A stretch of 64,000 nt of DNA from the NCBI RefSeq assembly GCF_036373705.1, contig NC_089851.1, forward strand, positions 558,001 to 622,000, in the 5' to 3' direction. Source of the DNA: Amia ocellicauda. Lineage: Eukaryota > Chordata > Actinopteri > Amiiformes > Amiidae. Under the pieces are notes generated by a model. The model saw nothing but the letters and a program-made list of their open reading frames with translations, was not told where the DNA came from and ran no database searches. Numbering within the stretch: position 1 is the stretch's first letter; each line of letters starts with the position of its first letter. Below, in pieces: positions 23,576 through 36,500 of the stretch. Both the position numbers and the translations under genes were made by a program.

Positions 23576-23730
23576 GAGGCTTGAGAGTTGACCAGCTGTG
23601 GAAGGAAAGAGGCTGGACAGTCCCTCAGACAGGCGAGGATCAGGCCTGGCAGAGATGGTGCTGGCCCTGCTTTGGGGACGAGTCTCTCCGTGGTCCCCGA
23701 GCTCCGTCTGGGCAGATTAACCCCCCGCCC

Positions 23731-25729
23731 TTAACTCCACTCCTCATCCTCGGGGGCATCCACGCTGAAGGCCAGCGCGTCAGAGGTCAGCAGCAGGTCG
23801 GTTCGGCTGCTCTCCCGCAGCGCTCGGTCCAGCTCAGCCCGCGTGGCCCCCTGCACGGCCCCCTCGTCCTCCAGGGGCCAGTCCAGAAGCTGTGCGCTCG
23901 AGGGGGCAGCAGGCAGCTCGGCCTGGTAGCTCTCCAGGGGGTAGGGGTACAGCAGCAGGCGCAGGGAGGGCATGCGGGCGGCGGCACGGCCCAGGGACAG
24001 CACCCCGGCCCGGGTCAGGGGGTTCAGGGCGAGCCCCAGGCTGCACAGCGCACCGCAGCGGCTCAGGCTCGGCAGCAGCGCCCCCAGCAGGCCGTCCGTC
24101 AGGCTGCAGCCGCAGAGCGAGAGCTGGGCAAGGCCTGAGGCCCGGGCCAGCAGGCGGGTCAAGGAAGGCAGGGTGGCCGGGTCCAGCCGGTTCTCACTCA
24201 GGTCCAGGCAGCGCAGGTGTGGGGCGTGGGCGCTGCTGGACAGGTAGGAGAGGTCAGCTGGGCTCAGGGAGAAGTAGGGGAGCTCCAACACCTCCAGAGG
24301 CTGAGACAGAGCGCTGCGAACAGAGGGAAAGACTATCATTCATGGCAATCGTAGACACACCCACTCCCACAACCCCAGACACTCCCACACAGACACACCC
24401 CCACACACCCCAGACACACCCCTCTCTCTGAGATCATCTGTACCTGTCTGTCCGTCTGTGTGCATATCTGTCTGTCTCTCACTGAGCGTGTGTGTGTGCG
24501 TGTGTTCACAGTGCTCCCCTACCTGAGAAGAAGGCGTAGGTGTCCAGGCAGTCTGAGTGCAGTGAAGCCGAGCCGCCGCAGCCCTGTCAGAGCCCCCAGC
24601 CCCCGTGCCACCTCTGCCAGCGCCTCCTGCTGGCCGGGCTGCGGTCTGCGCGTGTCCAGGTTGCAGTAGTGCAGCCGCAGGGAGCGCAGGCCGGGGCAGG
24701 AGGCCAGGGAGGGCAGCAGCTGAGCCAGGCCGGTTGCCCCCAGGCTGCTGTAGCGCAGGTCCAGCCCCCGCAGTGCCCGCCGCTCGGGCAGCAGCGCCAA
24801 CAGAGCAGCAATGGAGGGTGAGGCCAGCTCCTCCACCCGCAGCTCCCGGCAGCGCAGGCGCAGGGCCCCCCCGCCGCCCTCCAGCGCCGCTCGAACCCGC
24901 GCCCAGGACCCGGCGTTTACGAACAGGTCGGCACGCAGCTCCACCACGCGCTGCCCCCCCGCCACCCTGTTGCCGCCTCCCTCCTGTGCACCGGTGCCCC
25001 CCGCCCCACCCATCTCACTGCCTGTCCTGCCCCCACTGTCCGTTTGCACCCCCAGGCTCAGTCTGCCCCGCTCCCTCTTGACCTCCCTGTCCCTTGCCAG
25101 CACTCTCTTCTGCTCTCTCTCCCCCGGACAGCCGCCCCAGCGCCGCTTGCCCCCCATGGCCTGCAGCATCGCCGAGCACAGCGCCACAGTGAAGGACCAG
25201 CCCCCCATGGCGTCCACACCCCCAGCCCCGAGCTCACATTGCACCCCACACAGGTCCAGCACACGCAGGGAGCACCTGGAGAGGGAGAGGGAGAGAGAGA
25301 TCAATACACTGCAGTCCTGCAGCCTGTTCTCCATATACCCTCTCATTCCCCCTCCTTGCACTATAATAATAATATTATTAATGATTCTTACGCACTGACA
25401 GCATCACTCTCACTCGTCCCACCCCCCACCTTCCCTCGCTGCCCCTCTCACCTGGGGTCACGCAGTCCCTTCACCACGGCGTTCAGCAGGGACTGCACAC
25501 ACAGTCGGCTGGGTGCCCCCCCGCCCGGGCCCCCCCCGGGCCCCAGCCTCAGTGTTCTCTCCGGCCAGCGTAGCACCAGCTCCCCCACGGCCAGGGGCCG
25601 GCCCTGCGCCAGTGCCGCCTCCAGCAGGGGCCGGTACAGCTCCCGCGGCACACAGCCCAACCAGTGCGGGGACGAGCCGTGGTCACTCACCACCCGCCCG
25701 GCGCACAGGCTGAGCAGAGAGGGCACCAT
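23731..25729 (-). CDS. lrrc14: LRRC14-like leucine-rich repeat protein
   Basis: Three coding exons: 25729-25452, 25275-24523 and 24313-23731, phase-consistent, about 537 aa (human LRRC14 is about 490). The start ATG gives MVPSLLSLCAGRVV, aligning with the family's N-terminus. Then come RELYRPLLEAAL, the family-typical LRVLDLCGVQCELG and LRADLFVNAGSWA, and several LRRs (RGLDLRYSSLGATGL, LRSLRLHYCNLD, RCLDLSENRLDPATL, LAQLSLCGCSLTDG). The end has LLYPYPLESYQAE and an acidic tail DAPEDEEWS. PRAME/LRRC14 proteins act as NF-kB modulators or cullin-2 substrate adaptors; neither role can be tested here. A Gly/Arg-rich linker of about 60 residues before LRADLF is longer than I expect. LRRC14B is the alternative, but synteny and the FPVDCY-like segment favour LRRC14. 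Confidence 0.85.
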
Positions 25730-25879
25730 CAGCACCGCACCACTGCACTGCGGGAGAGAGAGGGAGGAGGGAGGAGAGTGTGAAGCAGCTCACAGCTCTG
25801 TGGCAGCAGCTCTTCCAGGAGCAGGAAGTGATGCTCAGGGATGCCTGTGAGCTGCGAGTACCAGCACTGCAGACACGCT

Positions 25880-26187
25880 GACTGACGTGTACACAGCCCT
25901 GTGTGTGTGTGTGTGTGTGTGTGTACAGGTTTTCGTGATATATGGGGACTCTTTTTTTTGTTACAAACTGGTAATTAGTAAGTTATTATGCTTATTATTA
26001 TTAACTGTGAAATGTGGGGACTTTGTCTAGAGTCCTCATGAGTCAAATCGCTTAAAAAACATACTAAATTATGTTTTAATGAAAATGTAAAAATGCAGAA
26101 AGTTTTTTATGAGGGTTAGGGATAGGGGATAAAATCTAGAGTTTGTACAGTATAAAAATGGAGAGTCCTCATAATGATAGCAGGACC

Positions 26188-26245
<58 letters not shown>
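25880..26245. repeat. Dispersed GGGGACTCT repeat ending in (GT)n, copy 1
   Basis: Contains TTAAAAAACATACTAAATTA, TTTATGAGGGTTAGGG and AGTCCTCATAATGATAGCAG, then (GT)n at 26193-26245. A reverse-complement copy is at 27160-27400. Confidence 0.8.
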
Positions 26246-26248
<3 letters not shown>

Positions 26249-26707
26249 ACAGCTCTGTGAGAGTCTGTTCATTACCCTGAGTACACAATCCTCTGCGTCT
26301 GCCTGTGAGTGTGTTCACTACACCTCACAAACTTTATGCAATGATTTTTGGCAAAATTATCAGTGTCATATATACACATAAATAAATTAAGCGTGTTCTA
26401 CCGGATGTATACAGACACCGCCGCGTCAATAGCACAGCATCGCTGCTGTCCTTCCCACACCAAGAGCCGGTAGAGAGAAATCATTTCAAACAGCGAGACA
26501 CCGGACGCGACTCGACAGGGCCTGCCTCGGTCACTGTACTGCGCCCTCAGACACACAGCAGAGGAGAGAGAGGATCCGCAAACACAGAGAGAGGAGAGAG
26601 AGGATCCGCAAACACACAGACAGACAGACAAGAGAGAGAGGATCCTCACACAGACAGACGGACAGTAGAGAGAGGATCCTCAGACACACAGACGGACAGT
26701 CTCTCAC

Positions 26708-26800
26708 CTCGGACCGCCGGGACGCATACTCCACACACGCAGCGCTCCGGTACTTCCTGTTTACCCGTGCAGCGGGGCGCCTCTTCATGACGTCAAGAGC
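26708..26800 (-). promoter_or_regulatory. Probable LRRC14 5' UTR exon and CRE-containing promoter
   Basis: A donor (CCGAG|GTGAGAG, exon end 26708) fits a non-coding first exon on the minus strand. A perfect CRE palindrome TGACGTCA is at 26788-26795 and a second is at 26978-26985. The transcription start is not determined. Confidence 0.5.
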
Positions 26801-27159
26801 GTCCGGCGCCTGCTGATGACGCTGAGAACATCAGGAGGGACGCAGCCGTGCGACCGTGTGGCGCAGATTTCCGCAGTTTGCGCTGATCCTCCAATGGGAT
26901 CGGTGATATTGTGCAGAACTGCGGGTATCTGCGCCACACGAAAGCGACCCCTATCCAGCTCAGCGGCTGTGCCTGCATGACGTCACAGATCTGCAGAAGA
27001 AAGCCGCTATTGAAGAAGAGAAACCGAAACAAATGCACGCATTTCCAATTACAGATTATATATTTCTCATTGACTTTATTATTGCGGTTTTATCTTGTAA
27101 TCTGGTCACCAGGGCGTCATTTATTATTAAGAAATAATAATAAATGACCACCAAGTACT

Positions 27160-27400
27160 GTACACACACACGTTGGTGCCGCTATCATTATGGGGACTCT
27201 CCATAGACAATGATTTTTATACTGTACAAACTATAGATTCTATCCCCTAACCCTCATAAAAACCTTTCTGCATTTTCACATTTTCAATAAAACATAATTT
27301 AGCATGTTTTTTAAGCGATTTTAATTGAGGACATTGGCAACATCCTCATAAACCACCTTTATAGTATAATAACCTTGTAATTGCCAGTTTGTAACCTCAT
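27160..27400. repeat. Dispersed repeat, copy 2 (inverted)
   Basis: Starts with CACACACACACGTTGGTGCC and reads GCTATCATTATGGGGACTCT, CCCCTAACCCTCATAAAAAC and ATTTAGCATGTTTTTTAAGC, the reverse complement of the 25920-26190 copy. The two flank the LRRC14 first exon in opposite orientation. Confidence 0.8.
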
Positions 27401-27619
27401 AAACCCACCCATTACTGCAGGCACACTGTACACACACTGCATATTACACACACACACACACAGTACTGCAGGCAGAAGCTCCATTCCACCCCCTAGAGGA
27501 GCACAAGCTCCTGTGTTCAATCCTCCCTTCTGCGTCCACTGGAATGTCACACTATGATGATGATGATGATAACAATGACAATAATAAAGTGCACAGGCAT
27601 ATTTGGTAAAGCACAAACT

Positions 27620-27625
27620 TTTATT
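27620..27625 (-). terminator. Candidate MAF1 polyadenylation signal
   Basis: TTTATT on the plus strand is AATAAA on the minus strand, about 760 bp after the MAF1 stop. The 27626-28381 stretch would be 3' UTR; it holds no other recognisable gene. Confidence 0.6.
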
Positions 27626-28381
27626 CAGGTAAAAATTGAACTGACAAAAAAATAAAACAAACAGAAGTCAGTTTAAAAATGCCAGACTGCAGGCGCAGCG
27701 CTCTGCTCCACGACTGACCCGGCACAGGCTGTCAGTGCGCCAACACTGGCTGAACTCTACAGCACAGGGACGACTGAGAACTGATCTGGACTGGAGAGAG
27801 AGTAGACAGGGATCAGAGACGCCTGCAGACTCGCTCTCTGTGCGGCAGAGCCAGGGTCCTGTGAGGAGAGCGCCACCCACAGCGGCTCAGAGCTGGACAC
27901 CCGGCTCGGCGCTCCGTGCGGTTCGGACTAACCCAGCGCAATGCAGTCCATCGATCGGTGAGTTCATGGCCGTCAGCGCGGTGTCCCACAAAGCCCCTGA
28001 GCACGGAGCTCAATTAGGAGTCCACTGCGGCCCAGGCCAGGGTGGAGAGGGGAGCCTGAGGCACAACAGTCCAGTGTCCTGCGATGTCCAGCCATGAGGC
28101 CCAGTACTGTCACACCAGGCGTCCCGGCAGGACAAAGCGAGTGTCTGAGTCCTCAGCAATGCAGCCCCAGCAGGACAGACAGGCGCAGCCAGTTCAGGCA
28201 GAGGAAGAGAGGACGGCAACAACGGATAGCGATACAGAGTGGACGGAGGGGGGAGAGAATGAGAGAGACAGAGACAGAAGGTGGGGGGTGTGTGGGGCAG
28301 CATGTTCCTGCTGCCGTGGGGGATTCATCAGTTTGTTCCTCCTCCCATCCTTCTGTCTGTCTGTCCGTTCACATGAGAGGG

Positions 28382-28847
28382 CTAGACACACACAGCCCTA
28401 GGAAACCTGCAGAGAGACACACACACACACACACAAGAGTCCCGTGAGTGACTTTTGCCGTCTCATCAGACACTGGGACAGGCCAACACATACAGCTGGA
28501 CAGACAGAGACAGACCTGTCCTCAGTGAAGCTGTCCTTCTCCTCCTCGTACTGCTCATCATCCAGCTCCATGTCCAGGTCCTCGTCCAGGGAGTCCAGCC
28601 CATAGCCACTGAGAACGCTGGGGGAGAGGAGTGAGACAATTCACACCAGGGCTCAGAGACCAGGGACGCAGAGGCTGCAGGCGGGATCTGAGTTCAGGTA
28701 CAACCAGCACTGAAGGCAGGAGGCAGTGCTTACACAAAGAGTGGTGGAGGTCTGGAACAATGTACAAACACACACAGGCGCAGTTCCAGGAGGGGAGGTG
28801 TGATATAAAGAGGGCTGGCATCCACTGCTCTCCCAGCCTGGTTAACA

Positions 28848-28889
<42 letters not shown>

Positions 28890-30328
28890 CGCTCAGGGCT
28901 GACCTGACGGAGCGGCAGGTGAAGAAGACGATCCTCTTGAGCTTCTTGTTGTAGAAGAGGTAGTTGAAGGACCACAGGCTGCCCTCCTCCCCGTATGGGT
29001 CCGAGTCCAGGTCTGGGTTATAACTGGCGGAGAGAGAGAGTGTCATACAGAGGAGTGTGTGTGTCACACCGGTCAGGGCAGGGTTAAGACTGAGGGGGGC
29101 GTCTCACCTGTATATGTTGCAGCCCTGCAGGTGGATCTCCTGGTCGATGGCGCTCCACAGCTCCGGCCCCAGCGAGTTGAACTCCTCCCCCACCGCTGAG
29201 AACAGGCTGCCGTCCACAGCCGTCACCACCTGGGGGCCAGAGAACGGTGTGGTCACTCGGGGAGACTGCGCAGTGTACAGAGTGTAGTGCTGTGTGCCCA
29301 GCATGAATTGTCCAGGCACTGATCAGCACGTAACAGGAGTCAGTGTGTGCAGTGTTCAGTGTTGTGTCCAGTAAAATGTGTGGTGCAGTGTGTCCTGAGT
29401 GTGCAGTGCTGTGTGCAAGGTGTTCTGTGTGCAGTGCGTACCCAGGCCAGGCTGGGCTCCCTGCTGAAGGCGTGCGCTCGGGCAGTGCTGAAGTCGTAGT
29501 CGGGGCGGAAAGCCTCGTTGAGCGTGGCGATGAGGTAGAACAGGGTCTTCCTGCAGCACGTGTCACTCAGCGGCCCATCGCCCTCCTCACTGCGGCTCAG
29601 CCTGGGGACACGGTCAACACAGAGACAGACCCTCGATACGGGCCTAAACAAAGACCAAGCAGACGGGACAGAAAAACACACACGCTGTGAGAAACGCAGG
29701 CGGGACATACCTGGGGGGGCTGGTGGCACCGTCGCCGGTCTGGGGAGGGGACAGGGCCTCCAGGACGTGAGGCTCCCCCTCCTGACAGAACTGCTTAAAC
29801 ATGTGCTTGTCATCGCCAGCCATCTTACAGGAGTAGCTCTCGAGGCTGCGGCAAGATGGAGGGGAAACGGGTTGAGAACGTCTGCTCAGGAGATGTGCAA
29901 CGAGTGGATGGCCTGTCCCTCAGGGCCCGGCTCCTGTCACTGGACCTGTCTGACAGGACACGGGTCACACCAGGAGCTCGAGCTGATCCCAGTCATGGGT
30001 TATTTCAGGAGCTGGGACACGGCCAGACAGAGGGGTGTGTTTATTTTTGTCTCTCTGAGGTTATGCAAGCCTGTTGTGCAACACTGTGTCCCCATGACAC
30101 ACTGGCCTGAAACACCAGGGGGGTATGTTTTGTACTAAATCTACGCATGTGGGTCTGTGAGAGCCTGTGGGAGCAGCTCACTGGCAGTGCTGTATCAGGC
30201 TGGGCAAGGGGTTGTAAGCCTGGGGAGGGAGTGAAGGACACTGACCGGCCGATGATGCGGGCGTCCCCCGTCTCCACACACAGTCGTGAGCTCAGAGCCT
30301 CGAAACTGGAGCTCTCCAGCAGCTTCAT
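28382..30328 (-). CDS. maf1: MAF1, repressor of RNA polymerase III
   Basis: Seven coding exons: 30328-30246, 29845-29711, 29601-29442, 29229-29108, 29023-28904, 28617-28516 and 28406-28382, all in phase, 248 aa (human about 256). The three conserved MAF1 boxes are clear: [16 protein letters not shown] at the start; [20 protein letters not shown]; and [38 protein letters not shown] and [20 protein letters not shown]. The tail is acidic ([18 protein letters not shown]). The last coding exon is only 25 nt and yields a DRFPRAVCV end, matching the family's DRVPVICI-type C-terminus. MAF1 binds Pol III when nutrients are low and blocks tRNA and 5S transcription. An (AC)n tract sits in the intron at 28852-28888. 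Confidence 0.96.
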
Positions 30329-30909
30329 ACCTGAGGGGGGAGAGAGGGGGATTATATATAGCGCCTTTAAGAGCAGTCCTCTCCAAAACAACAATGTGAT
30401 AAAACAAAGCGCTTTACAAGGGGAAGAAAGTGAATGAAAAGACCCACAGAAATGCTTTCTAAGGAGAGAGGTCTTTCAGATTGACTGAAGCTAGTTGTCT
30501 CATTGTTTCTACGGCTCGGCTGTGTGCTGATCCCCCCCTCACTTCTCTCCCCCCCGTCTCGACTGTCTGTCTTGCGTTTCTCCCTCCGGTTCTTTGCGGA
30601 AATAAAAACTGGTTTAACCAAAAAAGGAGGCCGTCTGCAGAGCGGCCCGGGACACGGCGAGCTGAGGGGCAGCTCATTCTCCGGACGCTGGAGACTGCGG
30701 TTTGCGCTGTCTGTTCACTGTAACACCACCACAGCACCGCAATGCTGCTGCACTTGTCCCACAGGCGAGCAGCTGGGCTGCTGTCTGACCTCTGACCCCG
30801 AACTGGACCCCCCCACGCCACTGCGCCCCCGGCTCTACTGCGCAGACTCGCCCCGCTCGGCCTGTCTGCAACACAATCACAGCACAGACGGCGGGCAGCG
30901 GTTCTACAC

Positions 30910-31880
30910 GGACATTACCTGGCTGTAGGGTCGGGCCTGTGCGGTTACTCTGTGGGCTGTGGCTCCAGCCTCTCTCGTCCTTGTCCCTGGAGCCCGATCA
31001 GGCGCTTGGCTCCCGGCAGGCAGTCTCAGGGCCAGGCAGAGCAGCTTGAGAGAGAGCAGGAGGACGAGCAGGACCCGCCAGGCAGCCCTGCCGCTGTCGC
31101 CGCCGCCGCTGTGGTTGTGGCTGTCGAGGCGGTACAGTGTCGGGGGCTCTGGGGGTGCAGTCAGCAGCTGCTGCCGCTCCGGAGCTGCGGTAATCGCGCT
31201 GCCGGGGCCGGGGATCTGTGGGAGCGGAAGCCGCCTATAGAGACACACTGGCGGGTCGGGCGGCTGACACTGACAGACGCGCACTCCTCCGACCGGAGCG
31301 GCATCCCCTCCGCCGTCGCGACGTCCGGGGCCGAGTGAAAACACAACCAGAAGAGCCTGCCTCCGTCCGGGACGAGGTCGTAGTGCGCGGCGGCTCCGGG
31401 TCGATCTGTGAGCGGGTGCAATCTGGAGGGGTCGCGGTGTCAACAGACGCTCTCTCCGACAATAACACTGCAACAGAGCCCGCCCCCGAGGGTTCGTATA
31501 TTGAACTGCAGGCGCCGAAGCCACACCCACAATATCCGGGCATTCCCAATACCAGCGCGTCCGATTGGCTCAGGCTCCCGTCAGTTAGAGTGAACTCGGC
31601 ATGCTGATAGGTTCAACAGCCTGCAGGCCAGGTTTCTGATCTTCTGATTGGTGGAGACTCAGAGGGCTAGGAAACCGTCTTTTTTACCAAAACAAAACGG
31701 GGACCTGCGTCACGTCACGCACGTACTGTTTGACCGGTTAACGGATTAACGACATTGTAGTTTATTAAACACATTTTAAAATGAGACTCGCAACCGAAAA
31801 GACGCAGTTTCCCCATTCGTTTCAAGTAAATTGTTTTCATTCGATTTTTTTAATGTCAACGGTTGATTGGTTTAGAGGGA
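30910..31880 (-). promoter_or_regulatory. MAF1 5' UTR exon and promoter region
   Basis: A donor (CAG|GTAATG) just above 30915 on the minus strand would end a GC-rich non-coding first exon (about 30920-31490). Upstream, inverted CCAAT boxes (ATTGG on plus) lie at 31563, 31648 and 31865, and a GC box plus CCGGAAGT ETS-type site at about 31930-31955. The start site is inferred only. Confidence 0.45.
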
Positions 31881-32330
31881 AGCGGCGGCTGCCAATCATG
31901 CTGGGATGTGGCCAATGGAGTGTCCGAGTGGGCGGGGCCAGGGTGCCGGAAGTGGAGAGGTGGCGCTGTGGCCGAGGTGTGCTGCAGGGCCGAGCGGCCT
32001 TCACCTCGGTTATCTATTATCAGCACTTCACAGACGAACTGTTATATTACACGTTTAATAATTAATGTTGTGATAATCCCAGATACATGATTATATTTAT
32101 TTAGGCCAGTGGCTCTTAGCACACTGAACTCTTCACAATAATAGCTTGAAAAATGCAAGTGCTGATGTTATAGTTGTCTAAAATACTGAACAGCACAATA
32201 TTCTCTTTACTGTGTCTATAAATGCTTTGCCAACACTCGTGTAAATTGTCATGCCAATAAAGCTTTGATTTTGAGGCATACAGACCCATGCAGTCACAGA
32301 CAGACACACACACAGGCTGCGCTCATGGGG

Positions 32331-32336
32331 TTTATT
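32331..32336 (-). terminator. OPLAH polyadenylation signal
   Basis: TTTATT on plus (AATAAA on minus), about 41 bp past the stop at 32377-32379. The 3' UTR is short. Confidence 0.8.
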
Positions 32337-32376
32337 GTGCAAGAGATGTTTAAACACACCCGCAGCCTGTGCCGTG

Positions 32377-33566
32377 TCAGACGCTCTCCTGGGCCGTGCG
32401 GTAGTCGTACAGGCTGCCTCTCTCCAGGAAGGGCCTCGGGTCTCGCTGCTGTGTGGCGCGGGGGCCGCCGGACTCCCCTCCTTCCTCCTCGCCACAGCCC
32501 CCCCCGCCCGGCGTGTGCAGACAGAACACATCCTGGACACGGAGAGACAGGGAGGGTCAGACTGAGCAGTGTGTCTCCTTGTCAGTGTCACAGCATAACA
32601 GCGTGGCAGTGTTTCTCAGTGTGTGTGCGTCTCTGTGCCAGTGTTTGTGGTTCAGTGCATTAGTGTCTCAGTGAGTCAGTGTGTCAGTGTTTGTGGTTCA
32701 GTGGGTTAGTGTGTCAGTGTTTGTGGTTCAGTGTGTCAGTGTTTGGGTTCAGTGCGTCAGTGTCTCAGTGTTTGGGTTCAGTGCGTCAGTGTGTCAGTAT
32801 TTGTGATTCAGTGTGTCAGTGTCTCAGTATTTGTGGTTCAGTGTGTCAGTGTCAGTGTCTCAGTCTTTGTGGTTCAGTGAGTCAGTGTCTCAGTGCTTCA
32901 GTGTGTCACTCACCCCTGGCTCCAGGTTCACAGAGGTCTTGGCCCCCAGGTTGATGACTCTGCCATCAGCCCTGCGCAGGAGATTCAGACCTGGAGCCCC
33001 GGGCTCACCCCCTGCACACAGACACACACAAACACAGGTCAAAGGCTAAACTGAGTTGAGAGCAGAGAGGTGACAGTAGGTAGAGGACAGATGGGTGAGA
33101 GGTGAGAGGTGTGTGACCTGAAAGATTAATGCTGAGAGTTAAAAGGTTAGAGGCAGGGAGTGAGGGGTGAGAGGTGAGCGCTCCCATGGGAGCAGGTTCA
33201 GAGAGAACATGTGAGCGGTGTATGGCAGGAGAGGGGAAGGCACAGAACTCTAGGTTGAGGAGTGAGAGGTGTGCGAAGGCTGAGGGGTTACCGTTGAGGC
33301 CATAGGGGCGTGTGCTGCGTCTCTCCGTCAGCACAGAGAGGACCACTGGCTCCCGGAACAGCAGCTCCCTCAGCACGCCATCCCCCCCCCGCCAGCGCCC
33401 CGCGCCCCCGGAGCCCCCCCGCAGGCTGAACCGCTGCAGGACCACCGGGTATCTGGTGTGAGAGGGAGGAACACTGACACACTGTAACACATGATCTATA
33501 ACACTCTCAGCCACACTGTGACACACAAACTGTAACACACGACCCCCTCACCTCCTCTCCAGTATC

Positions 33567-33598
<32 letters not shown>

Positions 33599-36500
33599 AC
33601 TGTGCACGCCGCTCCGCCCATGCCAGCCTGGCCCCGCCCCCGCACCCCCCGCCACCGTCTCATAGTAGCCCCAGCCCTCGCCTCCGAAAGACACGTTGTT
33701 CATGCAGCCCTGAGAGGGGGGGGGGGGGGGGAATATTCGGATGCAGATGTTAATGTGTAAAATGTATCATTTCTGTATCTGTTGTTTTAACTGCCCTGTT
33801 CTTGAGCAGCACTAGATCAGTCGCCAAGACAGCTTTTTAATGAACTGGATTGTAAACCATATTTCAGATGCTGTTGTCAGGCAGATGGACAGACAGACAC
33901 AGAGACACACATACCCATACCCTAACCTAGGACAGACACACACACTTACAGTGACTTACAGTTGTCAAAGCTTCACAATACGCACTGTATAACATTGCAC
34001 AGTAACAATCACAGCGCACACCGACCCCCGCTCACCTGCGACGCAGCGCAGACCCCGAAGGCTCTCAGGATGACGTCCACCACTCTCTGTGACGTCAGCA
34101 CGTTCCCGCCCACCACCGCGGCCTCCGGGGACGGGTGCAGGATGGAGCCGGGCGGCAGCAGCACCGACACTGGGGCCAGACAGCCCTGCGACACAACACA
34201 CAGTCACACAACATGATCACACGATACTGTGGCACAACACACACAGTCACACAACATACACTGTCACAACACACACGGTGACACACAGAGTGCCTCGCTG
34301 GGTCAGACCTGGTTGAGGGGGATGTCTTGGCCCACCATGCAGCGCAGGCAGTAGATGAGGGCGGACAGAGTGATGGCTCTGGGTGCGTTGCAGTTCCCCC
34401 ACACCTCCGGCCCCGTGCCCCCGAAATCAAACACCGCGCTGCCCTGAGGAGAGAGAGGCCGGGGAGGAGGCGAAGAGAGAGGCAGAAGAAGAGAGAGGCG
34501 GGGAGAGAGTGAGTTTGCTGCTCTTTCCTCGGGCATGGAGACCTGTGAGCAGCTGTGTCTGCGTCCCTCCCTCCCTGCAGTTCAATCTCTCACTCACTCA
34601 CTCTCTTGCACACTCTCATCCGATCACTCCCGCTCTCTCACCGCCCTGCTCCCGCTCACCTCCTGCTCGTCGATCTGGACGCACAGTCTGATTGGCGTGC
34701 CATCGTCCATGTGGTCCTCTGCCTGCACCTGCAGGTAGCCCGTCTGCTGCCGGCGGCGACGAGCGAACTCCTTCAGCATGTCCCTGACGGCCAGCTCGGC
34801 GTTACTCTGGAGAACAGACAGGGCGACACTGCACTGTACTGCACACACTGTACTGTACTGCACACACACTGTACTGCACAGCACTGCGCACACACTGCAC
34901 TGTACCGCACACACACTGTACTGTACCACACACACACCGTACTTGCACTGCAATGTACTGCACACACTGTACTGTACACACCGCACTGCACTGTACAAAC
35001 ACTGTACTGTATTACATGCACTGCACACACTTGACTGTACTATACTGCACTTCACACACTGCACTGTACACACTGTACCGCACACACTGCACTGTACACA
35101 AACTGTACTGCACGCACTGCACTGTGCACACACAGCACACGCACTGCACTGTACAAACTTGACTGTACTGTACTGCACTGTACACACACTGTACTGCACA
35201 CACTGCACTGTACTGCACGCACTGGACTGTACTGCACACTGTACTGTACACACACTGCACTACTGCACGCACTGGACTGTACTGCACACACAGCACTGTA
35301 CACACACTGCACTGTACACACTCTGCACTGTACCGCACGCACTGCAATGTACTGCGCACACACTACACTGTACTGCATTGTACTGGACACACCCTCCTCT
35401 CTCTCACCTGTATATAGCCCATGTAAGCCTGAACCACCTCCAGACCATAGCTGTCAATCAGCTCCCCCACCAGCTGGCTCCCTCTCCGATTGGCTGCCAC
35501 TTGCGCCCGCAGGTCCGAGAGGTTGTCCTGGAGATTGCGAGTCCCTGAGCACCCTGGGTACTGGGCAGGAGCCATGAGCGCCGCCGTCACCGCTGAGGGA
35601 GAGACAGACAGGGGGCAACTCAGAGACAGAGAGTCAGACGAGGTGAGAGAGACAGAGACAGAGAGACAGACTGAGAAATGGACACAGAGACAGAGACAGA
35701 CAGACAGACACAGACAAGAGAGAGAAATAGAGACACAAAGACACACAGATAGACAGACACACACTCTCCCTGTCCCCTCACCCTCCTCCTGAAACTGCCC
35801 CCCGGTGACCAGTCTGAAGGAGGTGAAGACGGCCCCCTCCTGCCGCAGCGAGGTGGAGTGGGGGGGCATCGAGCCTGGCGTGACCCCCCCGATGTCGGCA
35901 TGGTGACCCCTGCTGGCCACGAAGAACACGGGACCGGCGACCCCCGGCCTGAACACCTGCGCGAAAGAGGAGTTAACTCGCTGTCCGTCTCAGAGTTTGT
36001 CTCTCTCTGCATTGCTGGTCTGACTTTCGGCCTCTCCCTCCCCACTCCTCACACAGCGTCCCGCACACACTCCTCTCACTCCCCCTCTCTCACTCCGCTC
36101 CCCGCTCTCACCGGGGTGATGACGGTGAGGTCGGGCAGGTGGCTGCCCCCCGCGGAGGGGTGATTACTGAGGATCACGTCCCCCTCCCTCAGAGACGCCC
36201 CCAGGGCACGCAGCTGCACAGGGAGACAGGGAGAGAGGGAGAGAGACAGGATTAATTAAACAGAGGGTGTCAGGGTGTCAGGGTGTTACCTAGTACTGCA
36301 CAGTCTCCTGCACGGCGCCCAGGTGCACAGTCTGTCAGTGTGTCAGGGTGTCAGTGTGTTACCTGGTACTGCACAGTCTCCTGCACGGCGCCCAGGTGCA
36401 CAGTCTGTCAGTGTGTCAGGGTGTCAGTGTGTTACCTGGTACTGCACGGTCTCCTGCATGGCGCCCAGGTGCACAGGGATGTGCGGTGCGTTGGACACAA

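Noticed and set aside
34624-35548. ORFs of about 210-256 codons over the OPLAH intron
   Set aside because: Cys/Val/Thr-rich translations of a CACTGTACTG repeat; only 34660-34806 (minus) and 35408-35592 (minus) are exons.
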